Shown: piece by piece, positions 7,980 through 16,264 of the stretch
Numbering within the stretch: the stretch's first letter is position 1
How the letters are laid out: each line of letters begins with the position of its first letter
NCBI RefSeq assembly: GCF_947497275.1
Contig: NZ_CANMFS010000004.1
Location: 124,001 to 188,000 of the forward strand
Direction: 5' to 3'
Source of the DNA: an uncultured Sulfitobacter sp.
Lineage (GTDB): Bacteria > Pseudomonadota > Alphaproteobacteria > Rhodobacterales > Rhodobacteraceae
DNA: 64,000 bases
The notes under the pieces: generated by a model
What the model was told of the DNA's origin: nothing
Database searches by the model: none
The model's input: only the letters and a program-made list of their open reading frames with translations
Translations under genes and position numbers: made by a program

Positions 7980-9362
7980 ATGCTCCTCAAATTTGCCGAA
8001 CCATCCCAGGACGCGCTTGCGCTGCACATTCTGGACGAAGACACATTGGACGCTTGGCTTGACGCACAGGGCGATGCGACCCGAAACTGGATCGCCGCGA
8101 ACGGTTTCACCGGGGCGATTGGGCAAGCCCTGATTGTGCCGTCGGGCAACGGCGAAGCTGCGATGGCACTTGCCGGATATGGCACAAAGGCGCGCCGGGC
8201 GCGGGGCCGCTTTGCGCTGGCCGCCGCAGCTGCCAAATTGCCCAAAGGGACCTATCGGATCGAAAGCGGCCTGCCGCAGAAACATGCGGAAACGGAGGCG
8301 TTGGGCTGGTTGCTCGCGGGCTACCGCTTCGACAGGTACAAGACCAAATCCCCGATGGCGGCATCGCTGATTGCGCCAGAAGGCGTGAACGCCGCGCGCA
8401 TCGAAGCGATTGCGGCCGGTGAGGCGCTGACACGCAGGTTGATCGATACACCGGCGTCCGACATGGGGCCACCCGATCTTGAAACGGCCGCACGCGCGCT
8501 GGCGGGTGAACATGGTGCTACTGTTACGGTCACGACGGGCGACGCCCTGTTGGAGGCGAACCTGCCGATGATCCATGCGGTTGGCCGTGCCGCCGACCGC
8601 GCACCGCGCCTAATCGACCTGCGTTGGGGTGATGGGGGGCCTGCGCTGACACTGGTGGGCAAAGGCGTGTGCTTTGACACCGGTGGCCTGAACCTCAAAC
8701 CGGGCGGATCCATGGGCCTGATGAAAAAGGACATGGGCGGCGCCGCCGCAGTGCTTGGCCTTGCGCATATGATCATGGCAACCGGCACGAAGATCCGTCT
8801 GCGTGTACTCATTCCAGCCGTTGAAAACTCGGTCTCCGCCAATGCCTTCCGCCCGCAGGACATTCTGACGTCGCGCAAGGGGCTCACGGTCGAGATCAAC
8901 AATACCGACGCCGAGGGGCGTCTTGTTCTGGCGGATGCGCTGGCGTTGGCGGACGAGGACAAACCGGATCAGATCATTTCTATGGCGACGCTGACAGGCG
9001 CTGCACGGGTTGCCGTCGGTCCCGACCTTGCGCCTTATTTCAGCGGTGATTCACATTTCGTCAATGCGCTTGAAAAAGCTGCTGCCGAAGTCGCCGATCC
9101 CGTCTGGCGGATGCCGTTTCACACCCCATACGAGCCTTTGATCGAACCGGACATCGCGGATCTGGACAACGCACCCAAGGGCGGCTTTGCGGGTTGCATC
9201 ACGGCGGCGCTGTTCCTGCGCCGTTTCGTGACCGACAGCCCCTATGCACATTTCGACATCTACGGGTGGCAACCCACCGCCGCACCGGCGCGCCCTAAGG
9301 GGGGTACCGGACAGGCGACACGCGCGGTCTACGCTGCGCTGGATGATATTTTGGCACGATGA
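7980..9362 (+). CDS. M17 leucyl aminopeptidase family protein
   Basis: A 460-residue metallo-aminopeptidase of family M17 (cytosolic, two metals, usually hexameric). The catalytic domain shows Lys228 in GKGVCFDTGG, then MKKDMGGAA, and the family signature NTDAEGRL with Asp310 and Glu312. The N-terminal domain (about 1-150) is divergent, as in the short alphaproteobacterial M17 branch. The stop overlaps the start of an NlpC/P60 hydrolase by 4 nt. That coupling suggests the pair degrades peptides together, plausibly peptidoglycan-derived ones: the NlpC/P60 enzyme cuts and the M17 enzyme trims. The pathway is inferred from context. Confidence 0.92.
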   Translation: MLLKFAEPSQDALALHILDEDTLDAWLDAQGDATRNWIAANGFTGAIGQALIVPSGNGEAAMALAGYGTKARRARGRFALAAAAAKLPKGTYRIESGLPQKHAETEALGWLLAGYRFDRYKTKSPMAASLIAPEGVNAARIEAIAAGEALTRRLIDTPASDMGPPDLETAARALAGEHGATVTVTTGDALLEANLPMIHAVGRAADRAPRLIDLRWGDGGPALTLVGKGVCFDTGGLNLKPGGSMGLMKKDMGGAAAVLGLAHMIMATGTKIRLRVLIPAVENSVSANAFRPQDILTSRKGLTVEINNTDAEGRLVLADALALADEDKPDQIISMATLTGAARVAVGPDLAPYFSGDSHFVNALEKAAAEVADPVWRMPFHTPYEPLIEPDIADLDNAPKGGFAGCITAALFLRRFVTDSPYAHFDIYGWQPTAAPARPKGGTGQATRAVYAALDDILAR

Positions 9363-10147
9363 ACGACCCCCGCCTGTCGCCCGATACCGATCTGATCACC
9401 CTGCGTGAAGCAGCTCAGATCACGCGCCCGTTGGTAAATTTGATGCGCCGTCCGGGCGGGCCACGGGACCGGCAGCTTTTGCTTGGCGCGGATGTCACCG
9501 TTCTGGATCGGCGCAACGGCTGGGCCTATGTGCAGGCCGTGCTGGATGGCTACTGCGGCTTTGTCGAGACGCACCAGACCGCCCCGCCGCTGCGCCTCAC
9601 CCACAAGATCACGTCACCCGGCAGCCACGCGTATCTGAAGGCGGATATCAAATCGCCGGACCTGGTTGAGCTGAGCCATGGTTGCCGCGTCGCCGCGATG
9701 GGCGAAACCGAACAGTTCATCGAGACCGCGATGGGTTTCATTCCGAAACAACATGTCGCCCCGGTCAATGTCTTGGCGGACGATCCCGCGCATATCGCCG
9801 CGCTGTTCATCGGCACGCCTTATCTTTGGGGGGGCAACAGCCGCGCGGGGATAGACTGTTCGGGATTGGTACAAGCCGCCTGCATCGCCTGCGGGGTCGC
9901 ATGTCCCGGCGACAGCGACATGCAGCAGCGCACGCTGGGAACGGCTGTACCGGATGGAACGGCGCCCGCGCGCAACGATCTGTTGTTCTGGAAGGGGCAT
10001 GTCGGGATTGTCTGGGAGGCCCGGACACTGCTTCATGCGAACGCCCACGCGATGGCCTGCGTCTTTGAGCCGCTGGACGCTGCAATCAAGCGGATCGCAG
10101 AGGCAGATGGTCCCGTCACCGGGCATCGACGGCTTACGGTGGCGTGA
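9359..10147 (+). CDS. NlpC/P60 family cysteine hydrolase
   Basis: A 262-residue enzyme with an N-terminal SH3b-like part (roughly residues 15-130; note NGWAYVQAVLDGYCGFV) and a C-terminal NlpC/P60 (C40) domain. The catalytic Cys167 is in DCSGLV, His214 in KGHVGIV, and the third polar residue is likely His226 in LLHANAH. The family cleaves gamma-D-Glu-diamino acid bonds in cell-wall peptides. No signal peptide is visible, which fits cytosolic recycling like the dipeptidyl-peptidase VI/YkfC type and not secretion. It overlaps the M17 gene by 4 nt. Confidence 0.92.
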   Translation: MNDPRLSPDTDLITLREAAQITRPLVNLMRRPGGPRDRQLLLGADVTVLDRRNGWAYVQAVLDGYCGFVETHQTAPPLRLTHKITSPGSHAYLKADIKSPDLVELSHGCRVAAMGETEQFIETAMGFIPKQHVAPVNVLADDPAHIAALFIGTPYLWGGNSRAGIDCSGLVQAACIACGVACPGDSDMQQRTLGTAVPDGTAPARNDLLFWKGHVGIVWEARTLLHANAHAMACVFEPLDAAIKRIAEADGPVTGHRRLTVA

Positions 10148-10159
10148 CCGTCCGGTGGA

Positions 10160-10519
10160 TTATTCCACGATGCGGATCAGCTTCTTTTCCAGCACCCGCA
10201 GCACGGATTTCAGATCGGCACCGCGCTTGAGGACCTGACCGCCGGTCCCGACGACAGCATACATGCCCTGTTTAGCGCGCAGCTTGGGTCGCTTTTCGAT
10301 GCGGTAAAGCGGCATTTCCGCGGTTCTGCGAAAAACCGAAAATACGGCAACCTCGCGCAAACAGGAGATGCCGTAATCGCGCCACTCTCCCGCTGCGACC
10401 ATACGACCATAAAGCGAAAGGATGATGGACAGTTCGGTGCGGTGAAATGCGACCTGCTCGGTAGGCCGTTCAGGATCGGGCCCGGAGCCGGCTTTGATCG
10501 GGATCGTGGGAATGTTCAT
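10160..10519 (-). CDS. DUF2794 domain protein
   Basis: A 119-residue protein of the DUF2794 family, common in alphaproteobacteria and without a known function. I start at the ATG at 10519 (MNIPTIP); the frame extends to a TTG at 10549 with no better ribosome site. The core HRTELSIILSLYGRMVAAGEW and the following WRDYGIS region are typical. It is convergent with the NlpC/P60 gene, with only 12 nt between the stop codons. No signal peptide or membrane segment is seen. Confidence 0.85.
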   Translation of the reverse strand: MNIPTIPIKAGSGPDPERPTEQVAFHRTELSIILSLYGRMVAAGEWRDYGISCLREVAVFSVFRRTAEMPLYRIEKRPKLRAKQGMYAVVGTGGQVLKRGADLKSVLRVLEKKLIRIVE

Positions 10520-10822
10520 CTGACAAGATTTGCCCTCTTGCGCTGTCAAATCAAGTCCCCGGCGGGAAATCTCTTGAACGTAATTAGGAGGTGTCTGAAC
10601 ATTAGGCCCTGTGAAACATCTTGTTGAGCACCTTGACCCCGCAAGAACGCGCGGAAGAGACGCCGTTCTTGCTCAGAGGTCGTCCGTTAACGGAAACGGG
10701 ATCTGGGGCGTAGTCCAAGCCGTAGCGGCAGTGCGCGCGAATAACGCCGACCCGCGCTTCGGAGGCGTGCTGCGGACGGGTGACGGGACCACCCGGTCAA
10801 CGACCAGCGACCAAAAGCCTGA
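10520..10822. other. gene-free segment, possible degraded element
   Basis: About 300 nt without a convincing gene. A plus-strand frame starting GTG at 10611 runs into the antisense of the next gene, and a minus-strand frame is open from 10796 to 10602; neither gives a family I recognise. AGGAGGTG at 10586-10593 is a perfect ribosome-binding-like sequence with no start codon at usable distance. The block GGCCCTGTGAA (10605-10615) recurs at 11217-11227 in the second gene-free stretch. It could be a decayed gene or mobile-element fragment. It must also hold the promoter for the DUF2794 gene. Confidence 0.4.
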
Positions 10823-11098
10823 TCAGCCGCAAGTCACTGCGACGATGGTATCCGTATCGTCCAACTGCACATTGATACGGTCCGCCTGATAATCGAGGGT
10901 CACGGCGTCCGCCACACCGTAGACACGCTTGGGTTCCGGTACTGCCAGCGCGGACGCCGCTCCCTTGCCAAGCAAGTCCTGATATGCGGATGCGCCGCAT
11001 GTGTCCGGCGCTCCGGCGACAGGCGCGCCCGTCTGCGGGCCTTCCGACATACCGCCGCACCCCGCCAAAACCAAAGCCGTTAAAATCGTAAATCTCAT
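10823..11098 (-). CDS. I78-family peptidase inhibitor-like lipoprotein
   Basis: A 91-residue lipoprotein. The signal peptide ends in a lipobox, VLAGCGG, so Cys14 would be lipidated. The mature part (from about residue 34, CGASAYQDLLGK) matches the small I78 inhibitor family, with the conserved run to the C-terminal VTCG. The pair Cys34 and Cys90 could form a disulfide. The likely role is protection of the cell envelope against serine proteases; that is family knowledge. It sits alone between two gene-poor segments. A 35-codon frame ends in its start codon (ATGA). Confidence 0.8.
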   Translation of the reverse strand: MRFTILTALVLAGCGGMSEGPQTGAPVAGAPDTCGASAYQDLLGKGAASALAVPEPKRVYGVADAVTLDYQADRINVQLDDTDTIVAVTCG

Positions 11099-11438
11099 GA
11101 CCCGTACCTCGCTGGGAATGTATCGACCACGTTGCCGAAAATGCGGTCTATGTCCGTGGTTTCAACCTTGTCGATCACGCCGACTATCACGCGCCTGACC
11201 ATGCTTGTCTATCCGGGCCCTGTGAACGGCGCTTTGGCCGGATGCTGCGGATGTGTTCATGTTTGCTCCGGGTGCGACCGACTGCCACCCTATAAACAGA
11301 TCAGTTCACTTCCAAGGCAAAATTCGCCGGCCCGTCGGATCGTTTCCGTGACAGTCCGCCGTCACGACGGTGAATTCCCACGTCCCGGTCGCCGATTAAG
11401 CCTAGCGCCGCATATAAGGGCAAGCTATTCCTGACCGC
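11099..11438. other. gene-free segment upstream of two divergent genes
   Basis: About 340 nt holding the promoter regions of the I78-like lipoprotein (minus) and the AEC transporter (plus). A 35-codon minus-strand frame (11202 to 11095, starting MVRRVIVGVIDK) ends in a 4-nt overlap with the lipoprotein start; I rate it unlikely to be real. TATAAG at 11413-11418 could be a -10 element for the transporter, but no matching -35 is evident. I see no RNA gene. Confidence 0.4.
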
Positions 11439-12368
11439 ATGCTGGCGATCTTCCTCAAAACGCTTCCCTTTTTTGCCCTCATCGGGCTTGGCTACTGGGC
11501 AGGACGCACACGGTTTTTCACGCAAGAAGCCACGGCCTATCTGACGAAGTTCGTGTTCTATTTCGCGCTGTCCGCCATGCTTTTCCGGTTTTCCGCAAAC
11601 CTGTCGATTGCCGATGTCTGGAACGGCAGGCTGGTCGCCGCCTATCTATGGGGCACGGCATTCGTGTACGGGATCGCGACGTTGGTTTGCTACGCCCGTC
11701 GACTGAACATAGAGACCACGGCAATGGAGGCACAATGCGCCGTGATTGGAAACACCGGATTTCTCGGCGTGCCGATGCTGACGCTGCTGCTGGGGGCCGA
11801 AGCGATCGGCCCGGTGATGCTGGCGCTCGCTGTCGATCTGATCGTTTTTTCCTCGCTGATCGTGATCCTGATCACCGGATCGCGCGATGGCCGGATGAGC
11901 ATCGGTATATTGCGCACCGTGGGATTAGGGCTGTTGAAAAACCCGATGATCGTCGCGATCTCGGCGGGGTTGATCTGGTCCGCCCTGCGCATCCCGATCC
12001 CCGCACCGATGAACGAGTTCCTCGCACTGCTGGGTGCGGCTGCCACGCCGGGAGCTCTGTTTGCCATCGGCGCATCGCTCGCATCCAAATCCGCCGAACG
12101 AATTTCGGTCGCAGGGTGGCTGAGTTTTTGCAAACTCGTTCTGCATCCGCTTTTCGTGGCTTTCGCAGCGTTCGTCCTGTTCAAGGTCGAGCCGTTCGAG
12201 GCAACCGTGATCATCTCAGCCGCGGCGTTGCCGGTGGCAGGCAATGTCTATATCCTCGCGCAGCACTACAACGTCGCACCTGCCCGTGTGTCCGCCGCGA
12301 TCCTGGTATCCACCACGCTCAGCATCGTGACGGTGAGCCTTTGGATCGGCTGGCTCACCGGAGCCTGA
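11439..12368 (+). CDS. AEC family transporter
   Basis: A 309-residue inner-membrane carrier of the auxin efflux carrier (AEC) family with about 10 hydrophobic helices in two similar halves. Family features include the early LIGLGYWAGR segment, TKFVFYFALSAMLF, and a late SAAALPVAGNVYILAQHYN, where the family has a broken helix containing Pro and Asn. Substrates in bacteria are mostly organic acids such as malate or malonate. A second AEC gene lies at 46453-47388. It begins 67 nt before fghA, so read-through into that cluster is possible. Confidence 0.88.
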   Translation: MLAIFLKTLPFFALIGLGYWAGRTRFFTQEATAYLTKFVFYFALSAMLFRFSANLSIADVWNGRLVAAYLWGTAFVYGIATLVCYARRLNIETTAMEAQCAVIGNTGFLGVPMLTLLLGAEAIGPVMLALAVDLIVFSSLIVILITGSRDGRMSIGILRTVGLGLLKNPMIVAISAGLIWSALRIPIPAPMNEFLALLGAAATPGALFAIGASLASKSAERISVAGWLSFCKLVLHPLFVAFAAFVLFKVEPFEATVIISAAALPVAGNVYILAQHYNVAPARVSAAILVSTTLSIVTVSLWIGWLTGA

Positions 12369-12435
12369 ACTCGCTGCTTGCCCCGCAGCCCCGCTTCACG
12401 GTAGCCAAGGGGCACCGCACAAAAGGAGACGTCAG

Positions 12436-13269
12436 ATGGAAACCCTATCCAGCAATGCCAGCTTTGGCGGCACCCAGCATGTGATCCGGCACGCCTCCTC
12501 CGCCTGTAGCTGCGACATGACATTTGGTCTGTTTCTGCCCGAAGAGGCAAAGGACGGTCCGGTGCCGCTGTTGTGGTTCCTGTCAGGCCTGACCTGCACG
12601 CACGAAAACGCGATGGTCAAGGCAGGCGCACAGGCATGGGCGGCGGAGCAGAGCATCGCGCTGGTGTTCCCCGACACCTCGCCGCGCGGCGAAGGCGTGG
12701 CCAATGACGACGCTTTCGATCTGGGGCAAGGTGCGGGGTTCTACGTCAATGCAACGCAGGATCCCTGGAAGCCGCATTATCAGATGTGGCGCTACATCGC
12801 GGAAGAGCTGCCCGAACTGTTGGGCCGGAATTTCCCGCTCGATATGGAGCGGCAGGCGATCAGCGGCCATTCGATGGGCGGGCACGGAGCACTGACATTG
12901 GCGATGTCGCTGCCCAAACGGTTCCGTTCCGTCTCGGCCTTCGCGCCGATTGCGCATTCGACGGCCAGCGAATGGGGCCATAAACAATTCACAGCCTATC
13001 TCGGCAAGAACGAAAGCGATTGGGCGCCCCATGACGCGACGCTGCTGATGCAGGAGCGCGGATTTGACGGTCCGGTGCTGGTGGATCAGGGGACCGATGA
13101 TCAATTCCTGGATCTGCTGATGCCGGAGTCGTTGAGCGCCGCAATGGCCAAGCGCCGCCAGAACGGTGTATTTCGTATGCAACCGGGCTATGACCACAGT
13201 TATTTCTTCATCGCGACCTTCATGGAGGAGCATGTGAACTTCCACGCCGACGCGCTCTGGTCCGCGTGA
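12436..13269 (+). CDS. fghA: S-formylglutathione hydrolase
   Basis: A 277-residue serine esterase that hydrolyses S-formylglutathione to formate and glutathione, the second step of glutathione-dependent formaldehyde detoxification. The nucleophile is Ser146 in GHSMGG and the catalytic His is His254 in GYDHSYFF; the Asp is probably in VDQGTDDQF. The ATG at 12436 has a strong AAAAGGAGA site. No formaldehyde dehydrogenase gene (adhC/flhA type) is next to it. It leads a tightly packed run: its stop overlaps the GTG of the DUF188 gene by 4 nt. Confidence 0.96.
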   Translation: METLSSNASFGGTQHVIRHASSACSCDMTFGLFLPEEAKDGPVPLLWFLSGLTCTHENAMVKAGAQAWAAEQSIALVFPDTSPRGEGVANDDAFDLGQGAGFYVNATQDPWKPHYQMWRYIAEELPELLGRNFPLDMERQAISGHSMGGHGALTLAMSLPKRFRSVSAFAPIAHSTASEWGHKQFTAYLGKNESDWAPHDATLLMQERGFDGPVLVDQGTDDQFLDLLMPESLSAAMAKRRQNGVFRMQPGYDHSYFFIATFMEEHVNFHADALWSA

Positions 13270-13721
13270 CCGCGCTGTATATCGATGCGGATGCCTGTCC
13301 GGTGAAGGAAGAGGCAGAGCGCGTGGCAACCCGGCACCGGATCCGCATGTATGTCGTGTCGAACGGGGGCTTGCGCCCCTCGCGCAACCCTCTGGTGGAA
13401 ACGGTCATCGTGCCGGATGGGCCGGACGTCGCGGATATGTGGATCGCGGAGCGCGCGGGCACAGGAGACGTGGTGGTGACGGGGGACATCCCACTGGCCG
13501 CCAAATGCGTCGAGGCGGGCGCGCGGGTGATCAAGCACAACGGCGAGGCGTTGACCAAGACCAATATCGGCAACGTGCTGGCCACCCGCGACCTTATGAC
13601 AGACCTGCGCGCCGCCGATCCGTTCCGGCACGGCGGCGGCAAAGGCTTTACAAAAGCGGACCGCTCCCGCTTTCTGGAGGCACTCGAACGGGAGATCCGT
13701 GCGGCACACAGGCAGGGCTGA
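13266..13721 (+). CDS. YaiI/YqxD family DUF188 protein
   Basis: A 151-residue protein of the UPF0178/DUF188 family, a PIN-like small domain. It starts at a GTG at 13266 overlapping the fghA stop. Family marks are [10 protein letters not shown] at residues 5-14, VSNGG, the DxWI-type [10 protein letters not shown], and [13 protein letters not shown], which supply clustered Asp residues like a PIN-type metal site. A nuclease activity is plausible but not demonstrated for the family as far as I know. Confidence 0.92.
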   Translation: MTALYIDADACPVKEEAERVATRHRIRMYVVSNGGLRPSRNPLVETVIVPDGPDVADMWIAERAGTGDVVVTGDIPLAAKCVEAGARVIKHNGEALTKTNIGNVLATRDLMTDLRAADPFRHGGGKGFTKADRSRFLEALEREIRAAHRQG

Positions 13722-13761
13722 CGTCCCTGCCCGGGCCGGCCCAGAGACAGAGAGGACAAAC

Positions 13762-14382
13762 ATGACACCAAAAGCAGTCGTCTTTGACATCGGTAACGTG
13801 CTGATCGAGTGGCAACCAGAACGATTTTACGAGACATCGATCGGCGCGGACCGTACCCGCGCGTTGTTTGCCGCAATGGACCTGTACGCGATGAACGACC
13901 GTGTCGACAGGGGCGAGAATTTCACCGAGGTTCTTGCGCAGACCGCTGAGGCCCACCCCGAATGGCGCGCAGAGCTGGATCTGTGGCACGACAACTGGCT
14001 CGACATCGCCACGCCCGCCATCGATCATTCCGTCCGCCTGATGGAGGCCCTGCAAGAGCGCGACATCCCGGTATTTTCCCTTACGAACTTCGGGATCGAA
14101 ACCTACGCCCTGGCGGCGACGAAGTACTTTTTCCTGCGCGGTTTCGATCTAGACTTTATCTCGGGGCACATGGGCGTCACCAAACCTGATGCGCGCATCT
14201 ACGAGATGCTGGAGAATGAGAGCGGCCTGCAGGGAAATGCGCTCCTGTTCACCGATGACCGCGCCGAAAACATATCCGCCGCTGCCGCGCGCGGCTGGCA
14301 AACGCATCTGTTTCAGGGCGCCCGCGGCTGGGCCGACCGTTTGGTCGCCGCCGGACTGCTAACCGCCGAGGAGGCCATATGA
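13762..14382 (+). CDS. HAD family hydrolase (YihX-like)
   Basis: A 206-residue haloacid dehalogenase-superfamily phosphatase. The ATG at 13762 follows GAGAGGAC; the frame extends upstream but would overlap the DUF188 gene. Motif I is DIGNVLIEW (nucleophile Asp9), motif II is SLTN in VFSLTNFGIE, motif III is the Lys in VTKPDARIYE, and motif IV is FTDDRAEN. The D-x-G-N form of motif I is that of the YihX/epoxide-hydrolase-like branch. The substrate is probably a sugar phosphate, unproven. Its stop overlaps the next start by 4 nt. Confidence 0.9.
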   Translation: MTPKAVVFDIGNVLIEWQPERFYETSIGADRTRALFAAMDLYAMNDRVDRGENFTEVLAQTAEAHPEWRAELDLWHDNWLDIATPAIDHSVRLMEALQERDIPVFSLTNFGIETYALAATKYFFLRGFDLDFISGHMGVTKPDARIYEMLENESGLQGNALLFTDDRAENISAAAARGWQTHLFQGARGWADRLVAAGLLTAEEAI

Positions 14383-15299
14383 CCGACATTCCCTTCATTC
14401 CGTTCGCCGAAGGCGAAGCGGCGCTCGACTGGCTTGATCTGACCGATGCAATTGCCGCCGGTCACATGTTACCCAAGGCGGAGATCGGCGATACGTTTCT
14501 CTACCGGCGCGATGATACGCTGCTCAGCCGCGCGGCGTGGATCGACGGCATGGGTATTGCGGTGAAATCCGCGACCATCTTTCCGGGTAACGCGGCGGTC
14601 GCAAAGCCGAATGTTAACGGCGGAGTAAACCTTTATGCCGACGATGACGGAATGCTCGAAGCGATCGTCGACTTTCATCTCGTGACCAAATGGAAAACCG
14701 CCGGAGACAGTCTGCTTGCCGCGCGACGCCTGGCGAGAGCGGACAGCCGGAACATACTGCTCGTCGGCGCGGGAGCTGTCGCGCGGTCGCTTTATGCGGC
14801 GTATACGGCAGCGTTCCCGGCTGCGACCTTTACACTTTGGAACCGGACGCGCGCCACTGCGGAGGCGATGGCCGAGGAGTTGAACGGTGTGACCATAGCC
14901 GACGATCTTGAAGCTGCGGTGGCGGCTGCTGATATCATTGGCAGCGCCACGATGTCGACCGAACCGCTGATCAGGGGCGCGTGGCTGCGACCGGGACAGC
15001 ACATCGACCTTGTCGGAGCCTACCGACCCGACATGCGCGAAGTGGATGACGACGCCCTGAAACGCGCGCGCCTGTTCGTTGACAGTTTCGACACGACAGT
15101 CGGGCATATCGGCGAGATTGATATCCCATTGAAATCCGGAGTCATTTCACGATCAGACATCATTGCGGATTTCTACGATCTGGACGCGTTTCAGCGTCAT
15201 TCGGACGATGAGATCACGATCTGCAAGAATGGCGGCGGCGCGCATCTGGATCTCATGACAAGCCGCTACATCCTCGACCGATGGACCTGTCGCGCATGA
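14379..15299 (+). CDS. ornithine cyclodeaminase / mu-crystallin family protein
   Basis: A 306-residue NAD(P)-dependent enzyme of the ornithine cyclodeaminase/mu-crystallin family. The Rossmann nucleotide loop is LLVGAGAVARSL at about residues 127-138; upstream are the substrate-side KSATIFPGN and KPNVNGG elements, and downstream are SATMSTEPL and HIDLVGAYRPDMRE. Related proteins act as ornithine cyclodeaminase, ketimine reductase or alanine dehydrogenase, and I cannot tell which. It is coupled to the HAD gene (ATGA) and to the following hydrolase (ATGA). Confidence 0.9.
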   Translation: MTDIPFIPFAEGEAALDWLDLTDAIAAGHMLPKAEIGDTFLYRRDDTLLSRAAWIDGMGIAVKSATIFPGNAAVAKPNVNGGVNLYADDDGMLEAIVDFHLVTKWKTAGDSLLAARRLARADSRNILLVGAGAVARSLYAAYTAAFPAATFTLWNRTRATAEAMAEELNGVTIADDLEAAVAAADIIGSATMSTEPLIRGAWLRPGQHIDLVGAYRPDMREVDDDALKRARLFVDSFDTTVGHIGEIDIPLKSGVISRSDIIADFYDLDAFQRHSDDEITICKNGGGAHLDLMTSRYILDRWTCRA

Positions 15300-16249
15300 T
15301 ATGGGCGCTGCTCGTGCTTGTTGTCGTATTCGCGGTGCCGTTCGTGGTTGAACGCAGACGCACGGTGATGAGCGACGGAAGGCGCGGCGCGGCACCCGGA
15401 CAATTCGTCGAGTTGAGCCAGGGGGTCACGCATTTTCAGTTAGGCGGCCCGCCCGACGGTCCGTTGATCATTTGCGTCCACGGCCTGACCACGCCCAGTT
15501 TCGTCTGGACCGGACTGGCAAAGGGGTTGGCTGCGAAGGGGTTTCGCGTGTTGACCTATGATCTTTTGGGGCGTGGATTTTCCGACCGACCCGGTGGACT
15601 TCAGGACAAGGAATTCTTTCTCACTCAGCTCGATGACCTGCTCGATCATATCGAGGTTGACGAGACATTCCATCTGATCGGATACTCCATGGGGGGCGCG
15701 ATTGCCGCCGCATTTGCTGCGGGCAATCCCGACCGGGTCGAACGCCTTGTCCTGCTGGCGCCCGCTGGCATGGTCCTCAGGAACACCCGCGCGCTGCGTT
15801 TTGCGCGCGAGCGGGGTTTGCTGGGAACATGGGCCATGCTTGTCACATTCCCCCGTCGGTTACGCACGAGCATCCGCGCGGCGCACGAAGATCACACCTC
15901 TGTACCGAATATCGCAGAACTCATGGCGCGTGAGCTTACATTTCAAGGCTATGTACCGGCTGTATTGTCCAGCCTGCGCGGCGTGCTTGCCCATCCGATG
16001 GAAAGCGCGCATCTGAGCATTCGCCGCGCGGGTATTCCGACGCTGGCGATTTGGGGAGAAGACGACGACGTTGTCCCCGCCAGCGCGATGGGACAGCTTG
16101 CCGCCTGGAATCGCGACGTACGGCACGAGGTTGTCGAAGGAGCCGCTCACGGCCTTCCACATACGCACACCAAGGCGGTTCTGGCGCACCTCGAACGCTT
16201 TCTCCCGCCGCCACAGGCCCCAACCTTGGCCGCGCCGTCGCCAGCCTGA
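15296..16249 (+). CDS. alpha/beta hydrolase, membrane-anchored
   Basis: A 317-residue alpha/beta-fold hydrolase. I prefer the ATG at 15296, which overlaps the preceding stop like the other genes in this run; an ATG at 15281 is also in frame. Residues 1-17 form a hydrophobic anchor (WALLVLVVVFAVPFVV). The oxyanion strand CVHGLTTPS, the nucleophile elbow GYSMGGAIA, the acid in WGEDDDVVPAS and the late His in GAAHGLPHTH complete the expected triad. It could be an esterase or lipase with a lipid-like substrate; the specificity is unknown. It ends 15 nt before the convergent MFS gene. Confidence 0.9.
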   Translation: MIWALLVLVVVFAVPFVVERRRTVMSDGRRGAAPGQFVELSQGVTHFQLGGPPDGPLIICVHGLTTPSFVWTGLAKGLAAKGFRVLTYDLLGRGFSDRPGGLQDKEFFLTQLDDLLDHIEVDETFHLIGYSMGGAIAAAFAAGNPDRVERLVLLAPAGMVLRNTRALRFARERGLLGTWAMLVTFPRRLRTSIRAAHEDHTSVPNIAELMARELTFQGYVPAVLSSLRGVLAHPMESAHLSIRRAGIPTLAIWGEDDDVVPASAMGQLAAWNRDVRHEVVEGAAHGLPHTHTKAVLAHLERFLPPPQAPTLAAPSPA

Positions 16250-16264
16250 ACCTCTGGCAGTGGA

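Noticed and set aside
10611..10889. A 92-codon plus-strand frame starting GTG
   Set aside because: It runs into the antisense of the lipoprotein gene, the strong AGGAGGTG box is too far (17 nt) from the GTG, and the translation is not recognisable.
11095..11202. A 35-codon minus-strand frame (MVRRVIVGVIDK...) ending in the start codon of the I78-like lipoprotein
   Set aside because: It could be a leader peptide, but it has no good ribosome site and no recognised pattern, and a stop codon lies just upstream of its ATG. Too weak to annotate.
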